Source: Lasiosphaeris hirsuta (Eukaryota > Ascomycota > Sordariomycetes > Sordariales > Lasiosphaeriaceae). Taken from it: DNA of 64,000 bases. The notes beneath the pieces are model-generated. The model worked only from the letters and a program-made list of their open reading frames with translations, ran no database searches and was not told the origin of the DNA. This document shows, one piece after another, positions 35,981 through 47,498 of this stretch. The position numbers and the translations under genes were made by a program. Where the stretch lies: positions 5,828,001-5,892,000 of the forward strand of contig JAUKUA010000003.1 in assembly GCA_030549175.1 (NCBI GenBank), in the 5' to 3' direction. Every line of letters starts with the position of its first letter. Position 1 is the stretch's first letter.

Positions 35981-37934
35981 CCCCCCTCCTTCCCACCCCA
36001 AAGCCCAAGCGAATTCAAATCATGGCCAGCGACCGACTGTCCCAGAGACCAGCAACCACAGCCCCTGGTATCCCCCCAGTCCCTCACCAGGGTGGGCACC
36101 GGTCTACTCCGAACCGCTGCCCCCGGGCGATGCCGACCGTGACTCCGGTGAGGGCAAGGCCCATGTCGAGTCCGACCCTGGGGCCGCTCGGCTTTGCCGT
36201 CTCCCCGTCGTCGCCTGGCGGGCCGTCTGAGGAGTCCTGGGGCGAGGCGGCGGCGGTGCGGCCGCGGTTGTCGGGGACGGAGGGGCGAGTGGAGCTAGGG
36301 GCGGGGCGGGGGATGGGTGATGGGGTGATACCTTATAGGATGGGTCTTGGAGTTTGGGGGTTAGGGAGGGAACGGAGGAATAAAAATGGATTGAGGAGTA
36401 TTGCTGCCTATGGCTATACGAGTCTTGATGTAGTGCTTTGCTTCAAGTCCTTGACTTTAGGAAGCTGGGGCTTGCGATTTAGGGGCTGGCCGTATAAGGA
36501 GAGTGTTTGGATCTTTCTTGGGGTTCTATAGCAGATACCTAGGACATTTAGCACGACCCGAGTAATATACGCAAGTACTGATCCATGATATCCCAAAGGT
36601 GATCCATGATACCCCAAAGGCTACTTGAAGCACAAGACCACGACATAGTCTTACCGGCTATCTTCAGCATTGCAGGGTGCCCCTGATATTGCTGCAGCAT
36701 ACCGTGAACCGTGTAAGCTGGTCCGTATCCGATGCAGCCAAGAGACACTGCCAGTTTGTTAGCACTATTAAACATACACCTTGGAGAACCTAAGCCACCA
36801 CGCCCGCGCCGGCGCCCCAGTCGCCCGGCGCCCACAAGCAGCAGAACTCGGATCCGCTCCCCGTCGGGTCAGGGCACCGACAAAAAACTGGGCCATGCCG
36901 TCGGTGGCAAAGGTTAGTTTGAGAGAGATTTCTTAGGTCGGGGAAGACTCACCTAGTGCAAAGCAGAATGCTAAGAATGGTGTAGAGATATGGCTTTCAT
37001 TATGTCAAGCTTTTGAGTCTCTTTAGAATTTAATTCCCTTAATGTCCTCAACAGAAGTAGGCTTTGGAGGAGAGGAGGAGAGGACGATACAATGTTTTAT
37101 AATCTCTCAGGACCCCGGGCTTCGTTATCCCTCGGATTCAGTCACGGGGTGGTTCCGACTAATTAGGCTCTGGGTGTGTGAAATAAGTTCGTATTTGACA
37201 ACGATAACCCCAACAGACGTGGAGAAATGTAACGTCAACCCCCTACCTTCTCATCGCAATATTTAACAGTTGGCTCGGCCTGCTGCGCCGTCTCGGGCTG
37301 ATCCAAGATACCTCCCCGCATATAGAAGCCACGATCGGTTCCCCAGAACTGTGGTGTAATGCGAACGCTCTTTGGTACGGCACACCATACTCCAACACGT
37401 TGTCATAAGCAATTTGTTCTCGTGGGGTCCAGTTGTGTGCCTGATAAAGTAATGATATCCCCGCCGCCGTCTGTCCTGGTATGAGGTTCCTAGGACTGGT
37501 TCAGTTAACGTAGTAGTCCCGAAAAGGCCAAGCCGAAGTAGGAGTGAAGTCTTGTACCCGAGGATCCCGTTACATTAACCATCTCGCGGGTTGCAAAGAG
37601 TCGTGACGGATGTCAACTTACCAACTCTTACCAACTCTGAAGCAAGTGACAAACTACACATTATCGTCCAATTATATGCATACGTTGGCGATCAATGGCA
37701 TAAGTTAGTGGTCAACCAATGATAGGTGAGTAGGAGAATATCATGACACCCAATGAAGACGCCAAGGTGAAGAGAATCAATTGCAGGGCCGCTGTTGGAA
37801 AGAGCGCGGACCTGCTGCCACTGCTGCCAATGAGCCCGAAGCCGGTCAAGAAACCGGAACCGAGGCGCAAATCTGCAAATTCAACACGGCAGACGAGACT
37901 CTGGCTCGCTACCTTCCATCTACACATCCCCACC
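35981..37934. other. no intact gene; possible degenerate tail of the surface-protein gene at its start
   Basis: A Pro-rich frame at about 36020-36240 (SPWYPPSPSPGWAPVYSEP) could be the cytosolic tail of the broken surface protein. Beyond that, 36.3-37.9 kb holds nothing recognisable except a short direct repeat TGATCCATGATAYCCCAAAG at about 36579 and 36601. Confidence 0.4.
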
Positions 37935-39303
37935 ATGGATCCGTCTGTGTCTGACACTGGCCATCAGCCCCTCACCGACGAGTTTAGTACATTGGGAGAG
38001 AGCTCAACACCAAAAGCCAACGATACGTCACCTACTAGTCCCGGGTCTGCTACTGCGCCGTTTGAATTCATCAAAGTACCAAACGGAACTTATGATGGGG
38101 AGGTGGAACAGATCCACAGACTTGAACACCATCTTGGTGGTACTGGCGACATGATTGAAAAGCTCGATAGCGCCTTAAAAGGCATTGTCGACCACTGTCG
38201 AGGAGCATTGGCTCACCAGAGACTTGCCATATTTGCGTGTTTGTGTTCTCCTTATCAAGTGGTGGGAGGATGATGACTTTGGGGTCGATGAGGAGATTTG
38301 TGAGCTCGGCGATTTGCTCAGACGCTTTTCCCGGTACTCTGTCGAGGAGTGGTCGATCCCCCAGGGCTCCCACAGGGAGGTCTACATGGCCACAATAAAC
38401 AAGCTCAACGCCTTCACAAGCGTAAGTAACGACGAAAAGACTCTTTTGTGGATATATTATGGCGGTCATGCTCGCCAAGATCCGAGGAATCCCGGTCTGG
38501 TTTGGTTTCCGTGAGTTACAAACCTGCCTGCCTCCGCATGTGCGAGACTGGCAAGTAGTATGGTACAGGAGGAAAGTTCCAAAAAGCGACATCCACGTGA
38601 TTCAATACCCTTGTTCGACTTTGTCCTGGGTGATTTAGACAAGTGATGTCCTCCTGGTATTTGACTCCAGGAGACAGGCCATACCACCCACCTCTCCTGA
38701 GATCAACCGGAAAGGGGGTAATATCGGCCCTGAGCGCCACGGGCTTTGGTGTAGGCTCGGAGGGTGTCGCGGCCGAGATTGGGCCGCATTCTTTCACTCG
38801 GGCTCTCGTCGATGAGCTCGCAACACTGCGCAACACTGATCAACTGCTTCGTGTCAGGGGCTAACACTAAGCCATCATCCGATATTACCCTTCACGCCAA
38901 CCCTTCTGGCGTGACTCAAGGTCCATCTCACCTCGGCAGAGAAGTACGCTGACGGCAGGCTCCGGGAAAACTACCAAGGAGGCGTGCTGTTTGAACCACC
39001 ACGCAGACGAACTCCTGTTTACAGTTTTCTGAGCCGATCCAACTCCTCAGCCCTTACCCGTCCGTCCTAGAGAGGCGGCACTTCCCAATGGTCTTGGTCA
39101 GAATCATGCTCAACGCACACAGCTTCAACGCCAAAAAGTTCGCCAACTGGCTGCTGCGGGCTCCTTCTGCGGCCAAGGGTATAACGATCGAGGGCGCCTA
39201 CGACGGTTTTTCTATCTACTCTCTTGATTGTCAGAATGCCGCCTCGAATGCAGTATTTGTTCTCCCAGACAGCAGGGTGGTTTCGGACGGCTTCAGGTTC
39301 TGA
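37935..39303 (+). pseudogene. degenerate caspase-like (fungal peptidase C14-type) gene
   Basis: Fragments in three frames follow the order of a fungal caspase-like family. An N-terminal helix region (37935 onward, IEKLDSALKGIVDHC) is followed after a one-base frame change near 38190 by LRVCVLLIKWWEDDDFGVDE and TLLWIYYGGHARQDP; the GGH is the expected catalytic histidine region. A possible donor follows at 38515. A DVLLVFDS strand near 38645 sits where the family has DCC, but here the cysteines are absent (DSRRQ). Another frame change leads to KGVISALSATGF and IGPHSFTRALVDELATL. A C-terminal module at about 39088-39300 (FANWLLRAPSAAKGITIEGA) ends at a stop at 39301-39303. With at least two frame breaks and the catalytic cysteine missing, it is probably non-functional. 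Confidence 0.65.
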
Positions 39304-39752
39304 AAAAAAAAAAGAGAGCAGAGCGGCATTGAACCGAAAACAACAGCGCAGGTGGCGGACAATACACCAACTGTGAAAGGTAAAAGGCGCATCCATGGAT
39401 TCGTTCAAGGCTGCAAGGCTTAGTGAATGCTCTCATCACCGCTGTGCATCGTGCCTCTCCGAGGATGTCCCTTTTCCACCGGAGGAAGGTCACGTTTGGT
39501 TCTGTGTGCGTATTCCCCATATTCAAGGCTATTCTATTCGTGAACGCATACTGATCAAGCCTAAGTTGAGCAGTGCAACTGTGGTGATGAGAGAATCCTA
39601 GAAGTGTTCATATTTGCATTGGGAGCCCCTTTGCAGCCACTGGTTAGTAGGGAACCGCTGGTGCCACAATAGAACCTTGGACAGACACCACATGCTCAGA
39701 CATTACTGCCCTACCTACATGTTACCACTTCCAAAGTAGGCACAACCCGTCC
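39304..39752. other. intergenic, no gene seen
   Basis: An A-run follows the pseudogene stop at 39304. A 68-codon frame at 39395-39601 has no motif and is not annotated. Confidence 0.4.
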
Positions 39753-40277
39753 CTAGACATCCGGCTTGGCCTTCCGCCACAGATTCAAATCATCCCTAAC
39801 CGACCAATACACCTCCTCAACCCCCACATCCTCCGTGGCCGCAACATCCAAAAACGCCTTGACAAGACACTCCCACGCCATCGCGGTCCTTCTCAGCGCA
39901 TCAATCTCCATCAACCGCAGGTCCCGAAAAGTCGTCATGTGGACCTCATTCCACTCATCCGGCGACATGCCCCCGATGAAGCTCAGCAGGGTAGCGGCCG
40001 CGAGGCGGTTATCAGCCGCCGACGTCTTGAATGCCAGCAGCTCGGGCTTGACGGCGGGGTCGCGGTCCAGCACGCCCGCCTGCTCGAGCAGCTTGATCAG
40101 GCTCTTGAGCTGGCGCCGCACGCTCTCAAAGCCCTTCTCAGCCTCGCCGGCCCAGCGCATCGCTTCGTCGTGCGACGCACCATGATCTCGGCGAAGCGGC
40201 CGGCTGGTTTCCATTCGGCCGTCGGGGGCCTGGGAGGTTCCGTCCCGGGACTGGGGAGAGGGGGTTGGTTTGGCCAC
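39753..40277 (-). CDS. small hypothetical fungal protein, helical
   Basis: The open frame gives about 174 residues ending EVYWSVRDDLNLWRKAKPDV. Most of it looks like a real, alpha-helical soluble protein (for example FESVRRQLKSLIKLLEQAGV and TTFRDLRLMEIDALRRTAMA). The frame at 40277 begins with GTG, so either translation starts at the internal ATG at 40214, or 40277 is an exon start. The second option is attractive: just upstream is a canonical 56-nt intron (GTGACC at the 5' end, GCTAAC branch, CCCAG end) whose 5' exon is open back to an ATG at 40567. No family recognised; function unknown. Confidence 0.6.
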   Translation of the reverse strand: MAKPTPSPQSRDGTSQAPDGRMETSRPLRRDHGASHDEAMRWAGEAEKGFESVRRQLKSLIKLLEQAGVLDRDPAVKPELLAFKTSAADNRLAAATLLSFIGGMSPDEWNEVHMTTFRDLRLMEIDALRRTAMAWECLVKAFLDVAATEDVGVEEVYWSVRDDLNLWRKAKPDV

Positions 40278-41412
40278 CTGGGCGTCGCGGTTAGCACGTG
40301 CAGTCGGGTTAGGCGGCGGTTCAAAATGGTCACCTTTGGCTTGGGCTTGGGGTTAGGATGAGTGTGTACGAGGCAGTACTGGTGCGTGGGCAGGGCGTTC
40401 GGGGGAGAGAGCTTCAAGATGGGACGCCTTGGGTGTTTGGGTGTGTTGAGCTCGCTGCAATATTGTCGATTTCGACCTCGTCCGACTTTGTTGGAAAGAT
40501 GAAGTGAGCATCTCGCCCCGGCCGGCCACCACGGGGTCTTTGAAGGCTGGGCTGCCGTTGCCAGCATCCACCATGGCTGATTTATACTCTGGTTGACGTT
40601 TGGGATGTGTAAGCACGAGCAAACTCAATCAGCAGCCATTGCAACTGGCCATGGCCGGCCTTGGAACACAAGACGCCATTTGACCCTGGGTACTTTTCGT
40701 AAATATCGGACTCCGGAGACCACGCTGATGGAAGATGGCGAGAAAGCGAGGCCCCTATCCACATCACCCAACACTGCACGCTCAAGCGGACGGACCGTTG
40801 CCGCCAACCAAGACAGCCTCGTGCTCGCAAGCCACAATGCAGTCGGCGACTCAAATGTCCCATTGTCGGCGCCGAGTGACGGATAACGCAGCACCAAGTC
40901 AAGGCGAAGCAGATACAAGCATCCAAGACTGGACGCTAGTTTTTGATCTCCAGGTTGTCTTGGCTCACTCGACGCAACAAGTCAACCGACACTAAGAGAT
41001 TGACGTCAACATCATAGGTAGGAGTAGGGAAGCAGATCTGGATACACAATACCCGGATTATCAGGGTACCAATTTCCTGCTAAACGGCTATACCGCACGT
41101 CGGGCGCTATATTCGAGCGGGGATCGTGAATTCTTCTCCGCATCCACCAACATGTAGCCTGTTCTCCCCGCGTGCGGAAAAGATGCCGTCTCTGACTGGC
41201 GCTGTGGTCGCACCAAACATCTCGGCACCTGGCTAGAGCGGCCTCTAGTGCGGTGTTCTCCCCTCACCGACGGGGTGGGTTCCGTTTGTCCAGGTACGAT
41301 AGCTGGATAGCAATTGTAGCTGCATAAGGGACCGAGCCCCTCTCTCGCCGGTCAATTGCTGTTTGGAAGTAACTCCCACCCCAACTCAGCCCAGCCACGA
41401 GAGCAGGCAGCC
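40278..41412. other. intergenic between the hypothetical gene and the alcohol dehydrogenase
   Basis: The first 290 bases may be a first exon and intron of the minus-strand hypothetical gene. The rest shows no coding signal and should hold the upstream region of the dehydrogenase. Confidence 0.4.
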
Positions 41413-42644
41413 ATGGCGTCCCCGATCCCCACCCACCACAAAGCCGTCGTCTACGACAAGCCCGGCGAAATCAGCACACGGATCGAGACGGTCGAGACGC
41501 CGGCGCCGGGCGCGGGTCAAGTGCTCGTCCACCTGACGCACTCGGGCGTGTGCAGCTCCGACCACGGCATCATGACCAACCAGTGGACACACCTGCCGCC
41601 AACGCCGGCCGGGCAGGTGGGCGGGCACGAGGGCGTGGGCATCATCGCGGCCTTCGGCGCGGGCGCCGAGGCGGCGGCGGCGGCGGGTGGCTTGAAGCTT
41701 GGCGACCGGGTGGGCATCAAGTGGATCGCGAGCATCTGCGGGGCCTGCATCGCCTGCCTGGCGGGGCGCGACGCCATGTGCCCCGCGGCCCAGGTCTCGG
41801 GCTTCTACCTGCCGGGGACGTTCCAGCAATATGTTCTGGCACCCGCCAACTATGTAACGCCCATTCCCGAGGGCGTGCCGAGCGACCTGGCCGCGCCGTT
41901 GCTCTGTGGAGGCGTTACCGTGTACGCTGCGCTCAAAAAGTCGAGGGCGCAGCCGGTGAGTTCTTCATTTTGGCGTTTTGGGGTTGCCTGCTGCTGACGT
42001 ATGTCCCAGGGGGATCATGTGGTGATTTCAGGGGCTGGCGGTGGGTTGGGACATTTGGCTGTGCAGATCGCTAGTCGCGGCATGGGGTTTCGGGTCATAG
42101 TATGACTTGCGCTAGCCATGTACAAGTAGAGGTGAAATGCTAACGCTCTCGACAGGGTATCGACTCGGGGGAAAAGGAGGAATTCGTCAGGTCTCTGGGC
42201 GCCGAGGCCTTCTTCGACATGACCAAGTACAGTCGAGACCAAGCAGGCTCAGACAAGCTCGCTGAAGACGTGAAGGCGGCAACACTGCGCGGTGTAGGTG
42301 CCGCAAGTGTCATTGTCTGCGCGGGCTCCAACCCAGCCTATGGCCAGGCTCTGGGCTTCCTCGGCTTTGGCGGCACTCTTGTGTGTGTCGGATTGCCCGA
42401 AGGGGCGCCGGTGCCCATCGCGGGGGCTTTCCCCGGGAACTTGGTTGGGAGGGAGTTGGCTATCATTGGTAGCGCGGTCGGAAATAGGAAAGAAGCCATC
42501 GAGACCCTGGACTTGGCGGCAAGAGAAGTGGTCAAGACACACTTTGTGCTTGAGCCCATGTCGAAGCTTACTGACGTGTTCGAACGGATGGGGAGGATGG
42601 AACTGCAGGGGCGGGTTGTCCTCGATCTGAGCAGAGAATATTAA
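41413..42644 (+). CDS. zinc-dependent alcohol dehydrogenase (MDR family)
   Basis: NAD(P)-dependent medium-chain zinc alcohol dehydrogenase of the tetrameric fungal/yeast ADH type. Exons 41413-41955, 42010-42099 and 42156-42644 give 373 residues; introns are 54 and 56 nt, the second with a GCTAAC branch site. Catalytic zinc ligands are Cys47 (SGVCSSD), His72-Glu73 (GGHEGVG) and Cys165 (LLCGGVTVY). Structural zinc ligands Cys109, Cys112, Cys115 and Cys123 (ICGACIACLAGRDAMC) are all present. The nucleotide-binding GAGGGLG begins the Rossmann fold in exon 2. The ATG at 41413 is chosen because the conserved N-terminus follows it at once; an in-frame codon upstream would add about 19 unlikely residues. 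It is cytosolic by appearance. Intact; substrate is probably a short-chain alcohol, inferred from family. Confidence 0.93.
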
Positions 42645-43105
42645 ACCAAATGCGCTTTACACGCGATGCAAAAGCAGAATTGATGGGGGTACGGTACGTG
42701 GCCCAAAAAGACCAAGAATAAGGATATTCGCTGTGTCTTGAAACTGTATGCTCTTTGCGCCGCCAGACTTTGCTGTCCAGGCTACCGGTTCTAACTTGAA
42801 CCTCTAAATCTATTCCTCCACATGAGCCCCAGGCTGTTTGCCTACCCAAGATCTCCCTTGAAATGCCCATAGCCACCCGGGCTACCCATGGTATATTGCC
42901 AGAACTGATTAACAAAAAAAAAACAATAAACAAAAGGAAAAGGAAATCCACCAATGTGTTTGTACAGGTTGTGCGTTGTACGTCCAAAAATAAATCGATA
43001 AGGAGCCGCCATCTTTGCCGGCGGGCGCGGTTGCGTGGTGTTATGTTGTACAGTTGTTGTATAATGTAAGGTCGTGTAGCTCCAGTTCGTCTTTAAGCGT
43101 TGTCG
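42645..43105. other. intergenic between convergent genes
   Basis: Shared 3' region of the dehydrogenase and the glycosyltransferase; no gene seen. Confidence 0.5.
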
Positions 43106-44373
43106 TCATTCCTCTGTGGAACTATCCCTCCATTCCTTGAGACATTGCCCCTTTCGACCGACCTCTTGGCGGAGGTATTCAAGACGCTCCATGTCCTCTC
43201 CAAAGTCGAAGTCACCGCTCCAAAAACCACACCCAATGTTGGGGGTCTCGCCGCGCGTCTCCATCTGCTCCTGCCCCATGGCGTCAACGGGCGGAGTGCT
43301 GTTGTTATGCTCGAGAACGCCGATTATGCTGGTGCCGGGAAGGTGGTGGAATAGCTCGGGGTTGACGGTCCAGCAGCGCAGGCCATGGTTCCGACACGCA
43401 ATGAGAATGGCAATGTCAAAAGCTTTGTGCTCAGCCGGCTGCAGAGAGGCCAGCTCGTGCACCAAACGGCGTGCCGACTCGCGCGTAATCGCATACGCAA
43501 AGGTGCAAAGTGGGAAGACGGAGCGGTGCACGAGACGGGTGTGGACGGGCACGCCCAAATTCCTCAGCAGCGATGCCGTCCACGGGTGCAGATTCTCAAA
43601 GTTGGGCAGAGACCAGTCCTTGAATGATACATGCGGCCTTCCAGCCAGGTCGTCGGGTTTTACGTGGCCATCCTCGAACCCGATGTCCATCCCATGCCAA
43701 TAATCGCCGCAGTGGCCAAGGTAGAGCAGATCCCACAGCGCCGGGTCGCCGTACGGATACCGTGTCACCTGGTCATCCTCCTCGGATTTCGTCTTGCCGC
43801 TTGAGCCCACCGACGGTTTGGATTCGGAGGAGAGAAGTGTCCGCACTGCCGTCGCAACTCGGGGAATCTGGAGCGAGCGCAGGCGGATATCCCAGTCGAC
43901 ATCGTCTTCGAGTACCAGCGCGGTTTCAGCGCCTGAGTCGAGAAATCTAAACGGGGCAAAGTCAGTCGGAAAACAAGAGGAAGCAAAATGGAGAAAAATG
44001 CGCACTCTCGTAGTGTATGCAGATGGCCCAACCAAGCCAGCAGCGAGCCTCTGCCAATGTCGGAATGGCCCCGGAGGTCCTGGTCGGTCCACTCGGGCTG
44101 GACGGGAATCGTGAGCTGCAGTTCGGTGACGTTGGCGGCTTGCAGCAGTCCACCGCGGCGCGGCGAATCCTTTTTGGAGACGACGTAAATGCGGCCGAAG
44201 CCAAGAGTCGAGTTGGTGCGGTATGCAGCGGTGCCTTTGCCGACCGGGAGCGGTAGCCACGAGGGCGCTGGAGGGGGGGAGAGCCAGAGGCGGTAGACGA
44301 CAAAGGCGCCTATAACAAGTGCTGACAGCAGGCGGAGGCGCATCGACCGCCGAAGGATTGCGACTTTTGACAT
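43106..44373 (-). CDS. glycosyltransferase family 25-type protein
   Basis: Type II membrane glycosyltransferase resembling GT25 (LPS-type beta-1,4-galactosyltransferase fold), expected in the Golgi. Exons 44373-44006 and 43946-43106 give 402 residues with a 59-nt intron. A signal anchor occupies about residues 12-30 (LRLLSALVIGAFVVYRLWL). The family's metal/sugar-nucleotide motif is ALVLEDDVDW at 132-141, and WDLLYLGHCGDYW and CTFAYAITRESARRLV further downstream also fit the family. The ATG at 44373 starts a plausible anchor; an open frame continues upstream but only from a GTG. The linkage formed and the acceptor are unknown. Intact. Confidence 0.88.
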
Positions 44374-45877
44374 TTCGTTCCGGCAGTTCCCCCCCTTGTT
44401 TCCAGCCCAGGCACCTGGCGTTTGTCGACAGGACAGGCACACATTTGGCGTCGCAGAGAGCTAGGAGAACAGAGAATCGAAGGGCACAGGCGCGTGGAAT
44501 GACGAGGGAAAAGAGGAGACAAGTTAGCAACAGCAGCAGCGACAACTTGGGCAGCACATCCGACACAGCACAAGCACAAGGGCCCACTCGGGCGAGTATC
44601 TTGTCGCACGCATCTGGCGTCTACAGTCCAATGCTCAAAGTGCTTCAACCCAGGCCAAGTCCTTGGCCCGCCCCGGCCAGCAGCAAATTACGTCGTCAGT
44701 TTCCCACCCAGTGTCCACCATGCGGGAGACTAACAGGCTAGGGGTGAAACAGGCATAGCAGCAGGCGGGTACCGGCACCTGCCCGTTAGTACGTATGTAC
44801 GGGATACACACATATGGTGTAGGCAAGAAGGTCGTGGCTTCGCGGCTTCCTTCCTCGAGCATTCGTAGTCCCTGGGAAAGAGCATCTACGAGAGAACCTT
44901 GGTGGCCTCTTGTTCGTGCCGGCCCACCCGCGCTAGCACGACTGAATGGTGTTCTGCAGGAGCGTCTGTTAGCGGCCCATGGTCTCCTGACGCGGATCTT
45001 GGCCACGAAGAGCCAGTCTGGGATTAGCCAGGAGTGCCAGACTCTCTCCACCATTTCCCAGTGGAGCCAATGTTGGGGCACCGGGGCAGGCCGCTTGGCG
45101 GTGCCGCATTGTGCACACAGACCAAGTACCAATCGCTTCGTGCTTCGAGGTTTTGGGTGGGCTGGCCTGCAACAAATTTGGCAGCCACTCTGCCCTTAGG
45201 ATCGCCAGCCCAGGGGCTCAGCGAATCCTCCCATCCCATCATTGCCAAATCGTCTCCAAATCACCCCTCACCGTTGAACTGGGGCTTGGCAAGAGTTACA
45301 TCGTGTTAAGCTGCTGGCACCCCAGCCACCAAAATCTTAGCATTCCCAAATGCCGACCAAGTGTGGGTACCTGCCGCCGTGGTACACTCCAACGAGACGG
45401 CAGCCTCATCCTGCCTCGCTAGCAAACATCGCGTAACCAACAGCGATATGTCAGGAGTTGTGCTTGAGGGTGAGCAGGCCCTCAACCGGGCAGGCCGTTC
45501 GTCGCCTTATTACTTTTCACAGCCCTCGCCAAGTTCGTGAAACCACCTTCCATGTGATTTACCCGACACTTTTGCCCTACCACCATCTCACCATCTCACC
45601 ATCTCACCTCCCATATGAGGCTGCATTCACCTGCAAGCCGCAGCGGCAATCGGTGATCGTCCGTCGCAGGTTATACAAACCGCCTGCTGCCTGCCGTGTC
45701 CTGTGCCAGCTAGCTTGCCAGAGCTACCTTACAGACCCGACGAAACGACCTTCCGACTTCAGCAGCGATAGATACGCGGACCCACGTCTGTGTAGTTACC
45801 TACCCACCTACCAACCGAGTGCCTCCGTACCGACTCGCAATCGAACGTAACACCGAGACACCAGGCCCCGCACGGTG
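44374..45877. other. divergent intergenic region
   Basis: Upstream region shared by the glycosyltransferase and the surface-protein gene. No gene is supported. A short CACCATCT tandem run lies near 45590. An upstream exon of the gene at 45878 carrying a signal peptide could lie here but was not found. Confidence 0.4.
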
Positions 45878-46862
45878 ATGCTGGGTCTCCGTTTCCCGCT
45901 CTGGGCGGGGGGATCAGCGGTGGAGGGCCGAGACATGCGCATGCGCAATGGCGCCACAGCAGGAGGCGGTCTCACGGGGCGCGGGCTCGAAGCGCGACAG
46001 AACCCGAGTGGCTCCTTCACAAATCCGGGGTCGGGCCCAAGGCTGGTGTGGAGGATTGGGGACACCGAGAACATCACATTCACCACTGTGTTTGACACCT
46101 ATACGATCGCGCTATGGCAGCAGCATGAGGAAGGCGGCGGCGCGAACTTGGGGCCTATCATCTTCCGTTAGTCGGTCTCGACGACACCCCCCCCGGACAC
46201 GGAATCGCATCGGGGCGCAAACTAACAAACCTTCTGCAGAGCTCGGCCCAGGCCAAAAAGCCGTAAGCCACTTCATCTGGAACGTCCAAATCTTCAACTT
46301 CGACCTTGAAGTCTCCCCAACCTTCTTCCTGTGGATCTACAACGGCTCCGACCCGTCGTCCCAAGGCCAAAAGCTCCCCTCAGTCTCCTCTGCCTACTTC
46401 ACCATCAAAGAAGCCCTCAAAGAAACAGCCTCCACCACCAGCCCACCCGCAACCACAGCCCTCCCCTCATCCACCTCCGCCCCGGCCTCCCCGTCCGCCT
46501 CCGCCACAGACCCCGTGCTCGCCGGCTCCACCGGCACCAACAGCGTGACCTCGACCGTCGTGCCCATCAGCGTCGGCGTCAGCGTCGGCGTCGTGGCCCT
46601 CGCCGTCCTCGGCGCCCTGCTTTTCTGGTTCGTCCGCAAGAAGCGCCGCCAGCAGGCCGCGGGGGCCACCCCCGTGACCCAGCCCGTCTACGCGCCGCCG
46701 ATGTACCCCGAGGCGCAGCCGTATCCGCACGCGCACGCGTACGGAAACGGGAACGAGACTAAGTACGCTCCGACGACGTCGTTGTCCGGGTGGGATGATT
46801 GGAGGCACCCGGCGCCGCCGGTGGAGTTGCATGCGAACCCTGAGAGGGCGGAGTTGAGCTGA
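45878..46862 (+). CDS. single-pass cell-surface protein, fungal membrane family of unknown function
   Basis: Exons 45878-46166 and 46240-46862 give 303 residues; the 73-nt intron has a CTAAC branch. The extracellular-looking domain contains a beta-rich sequence (VWRIGDTENITFTTVFDTYT, then SHFIWNVQIFNFDLE and FFLWIYNGSD). It is followed by a Ser/Thr/Pro/Ala-rich stalk and one strong membrane helix (SVGVVALAVLGALLFWFVRKK). The cytosolic tail contains a Pro/Tyr-rich stretch and ends PERAELS. This layout resembles fungal wall-stress or adhesion-type surface proteins. The odd point is the N-terminus: the first 40 residues do not look like a signal peptide. Either an upstream exon is missing, or the frame has changed near the start. 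The GTG just before 45878 was rejected as start. Confidence 0.75.
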
Positions 46863-47498
46863 TGGATGTGTTGTGTGTGAAAATGGTTAGTGTTTATATG
46901 TAAGATGATTGATGAGTCGGCGTTGTGTGAAATTCTGGTAGGATATATGTGCATGGCGATGGAGTTTGGGTGTTTATATGGGTGTATCAAGTCCAGCCGA
47001 ACGTGTTATGTGTGTGGCATTGGTACATATGAGATATTTGTCGTCTCGTACAGGTGACCTGGAGAACGGTCTCATGTGAGAGTAGTACGTCGTGAGTGCG
47101 CAAGTGTCGAGAGTCTAGAGATTCCGAGCCTGGACGCAAGAACTTGGCGGTCCTTCAACATCGTGGCTAGATCCAAAACTGGCTGCTAGCAAGGAGCTCA
47201 ACATCCTCGGCGGATGGACGGTGCTGGGGTCCACTCTCATATCACGTCCTCCCACGGCCAACCATCTGATCGTCAACCTCTCGCCCACGTGAACACGAAG
47301 GACTGGTCGCCGCCTCGAAATGTCGGCCCAATCAATATCCACGCGCTGCGGCACGCCCACGCTGGTAGGCAGAACGCTTGGCTACCTACGGAGCCCAACA
47401 ATGGCGGGGCGGCTCCTACCCTGGCAACCCTCAACACCAGGGCGCGCGCCAGCAAGCCAACAAGGGGTTGTTGCACCACCATCTTACCCGTTGGCAAA
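46863..47498. other. intergenic before the HET gene
   Basis: The 3' flank of the surface-protein gene and the upstream region of the HET gene. The last 285 bases are open in frame with the HET gene from an ATG at 47214, which could extend that protein by 95 residues. Confidence 0.4.

Noticed and set aside
39395..39601. 68-codon frame with several cysteines after the caspase-like pseudogene
   Set aside because: No clear motif or splice link to the pseudogene; too short to support alone.
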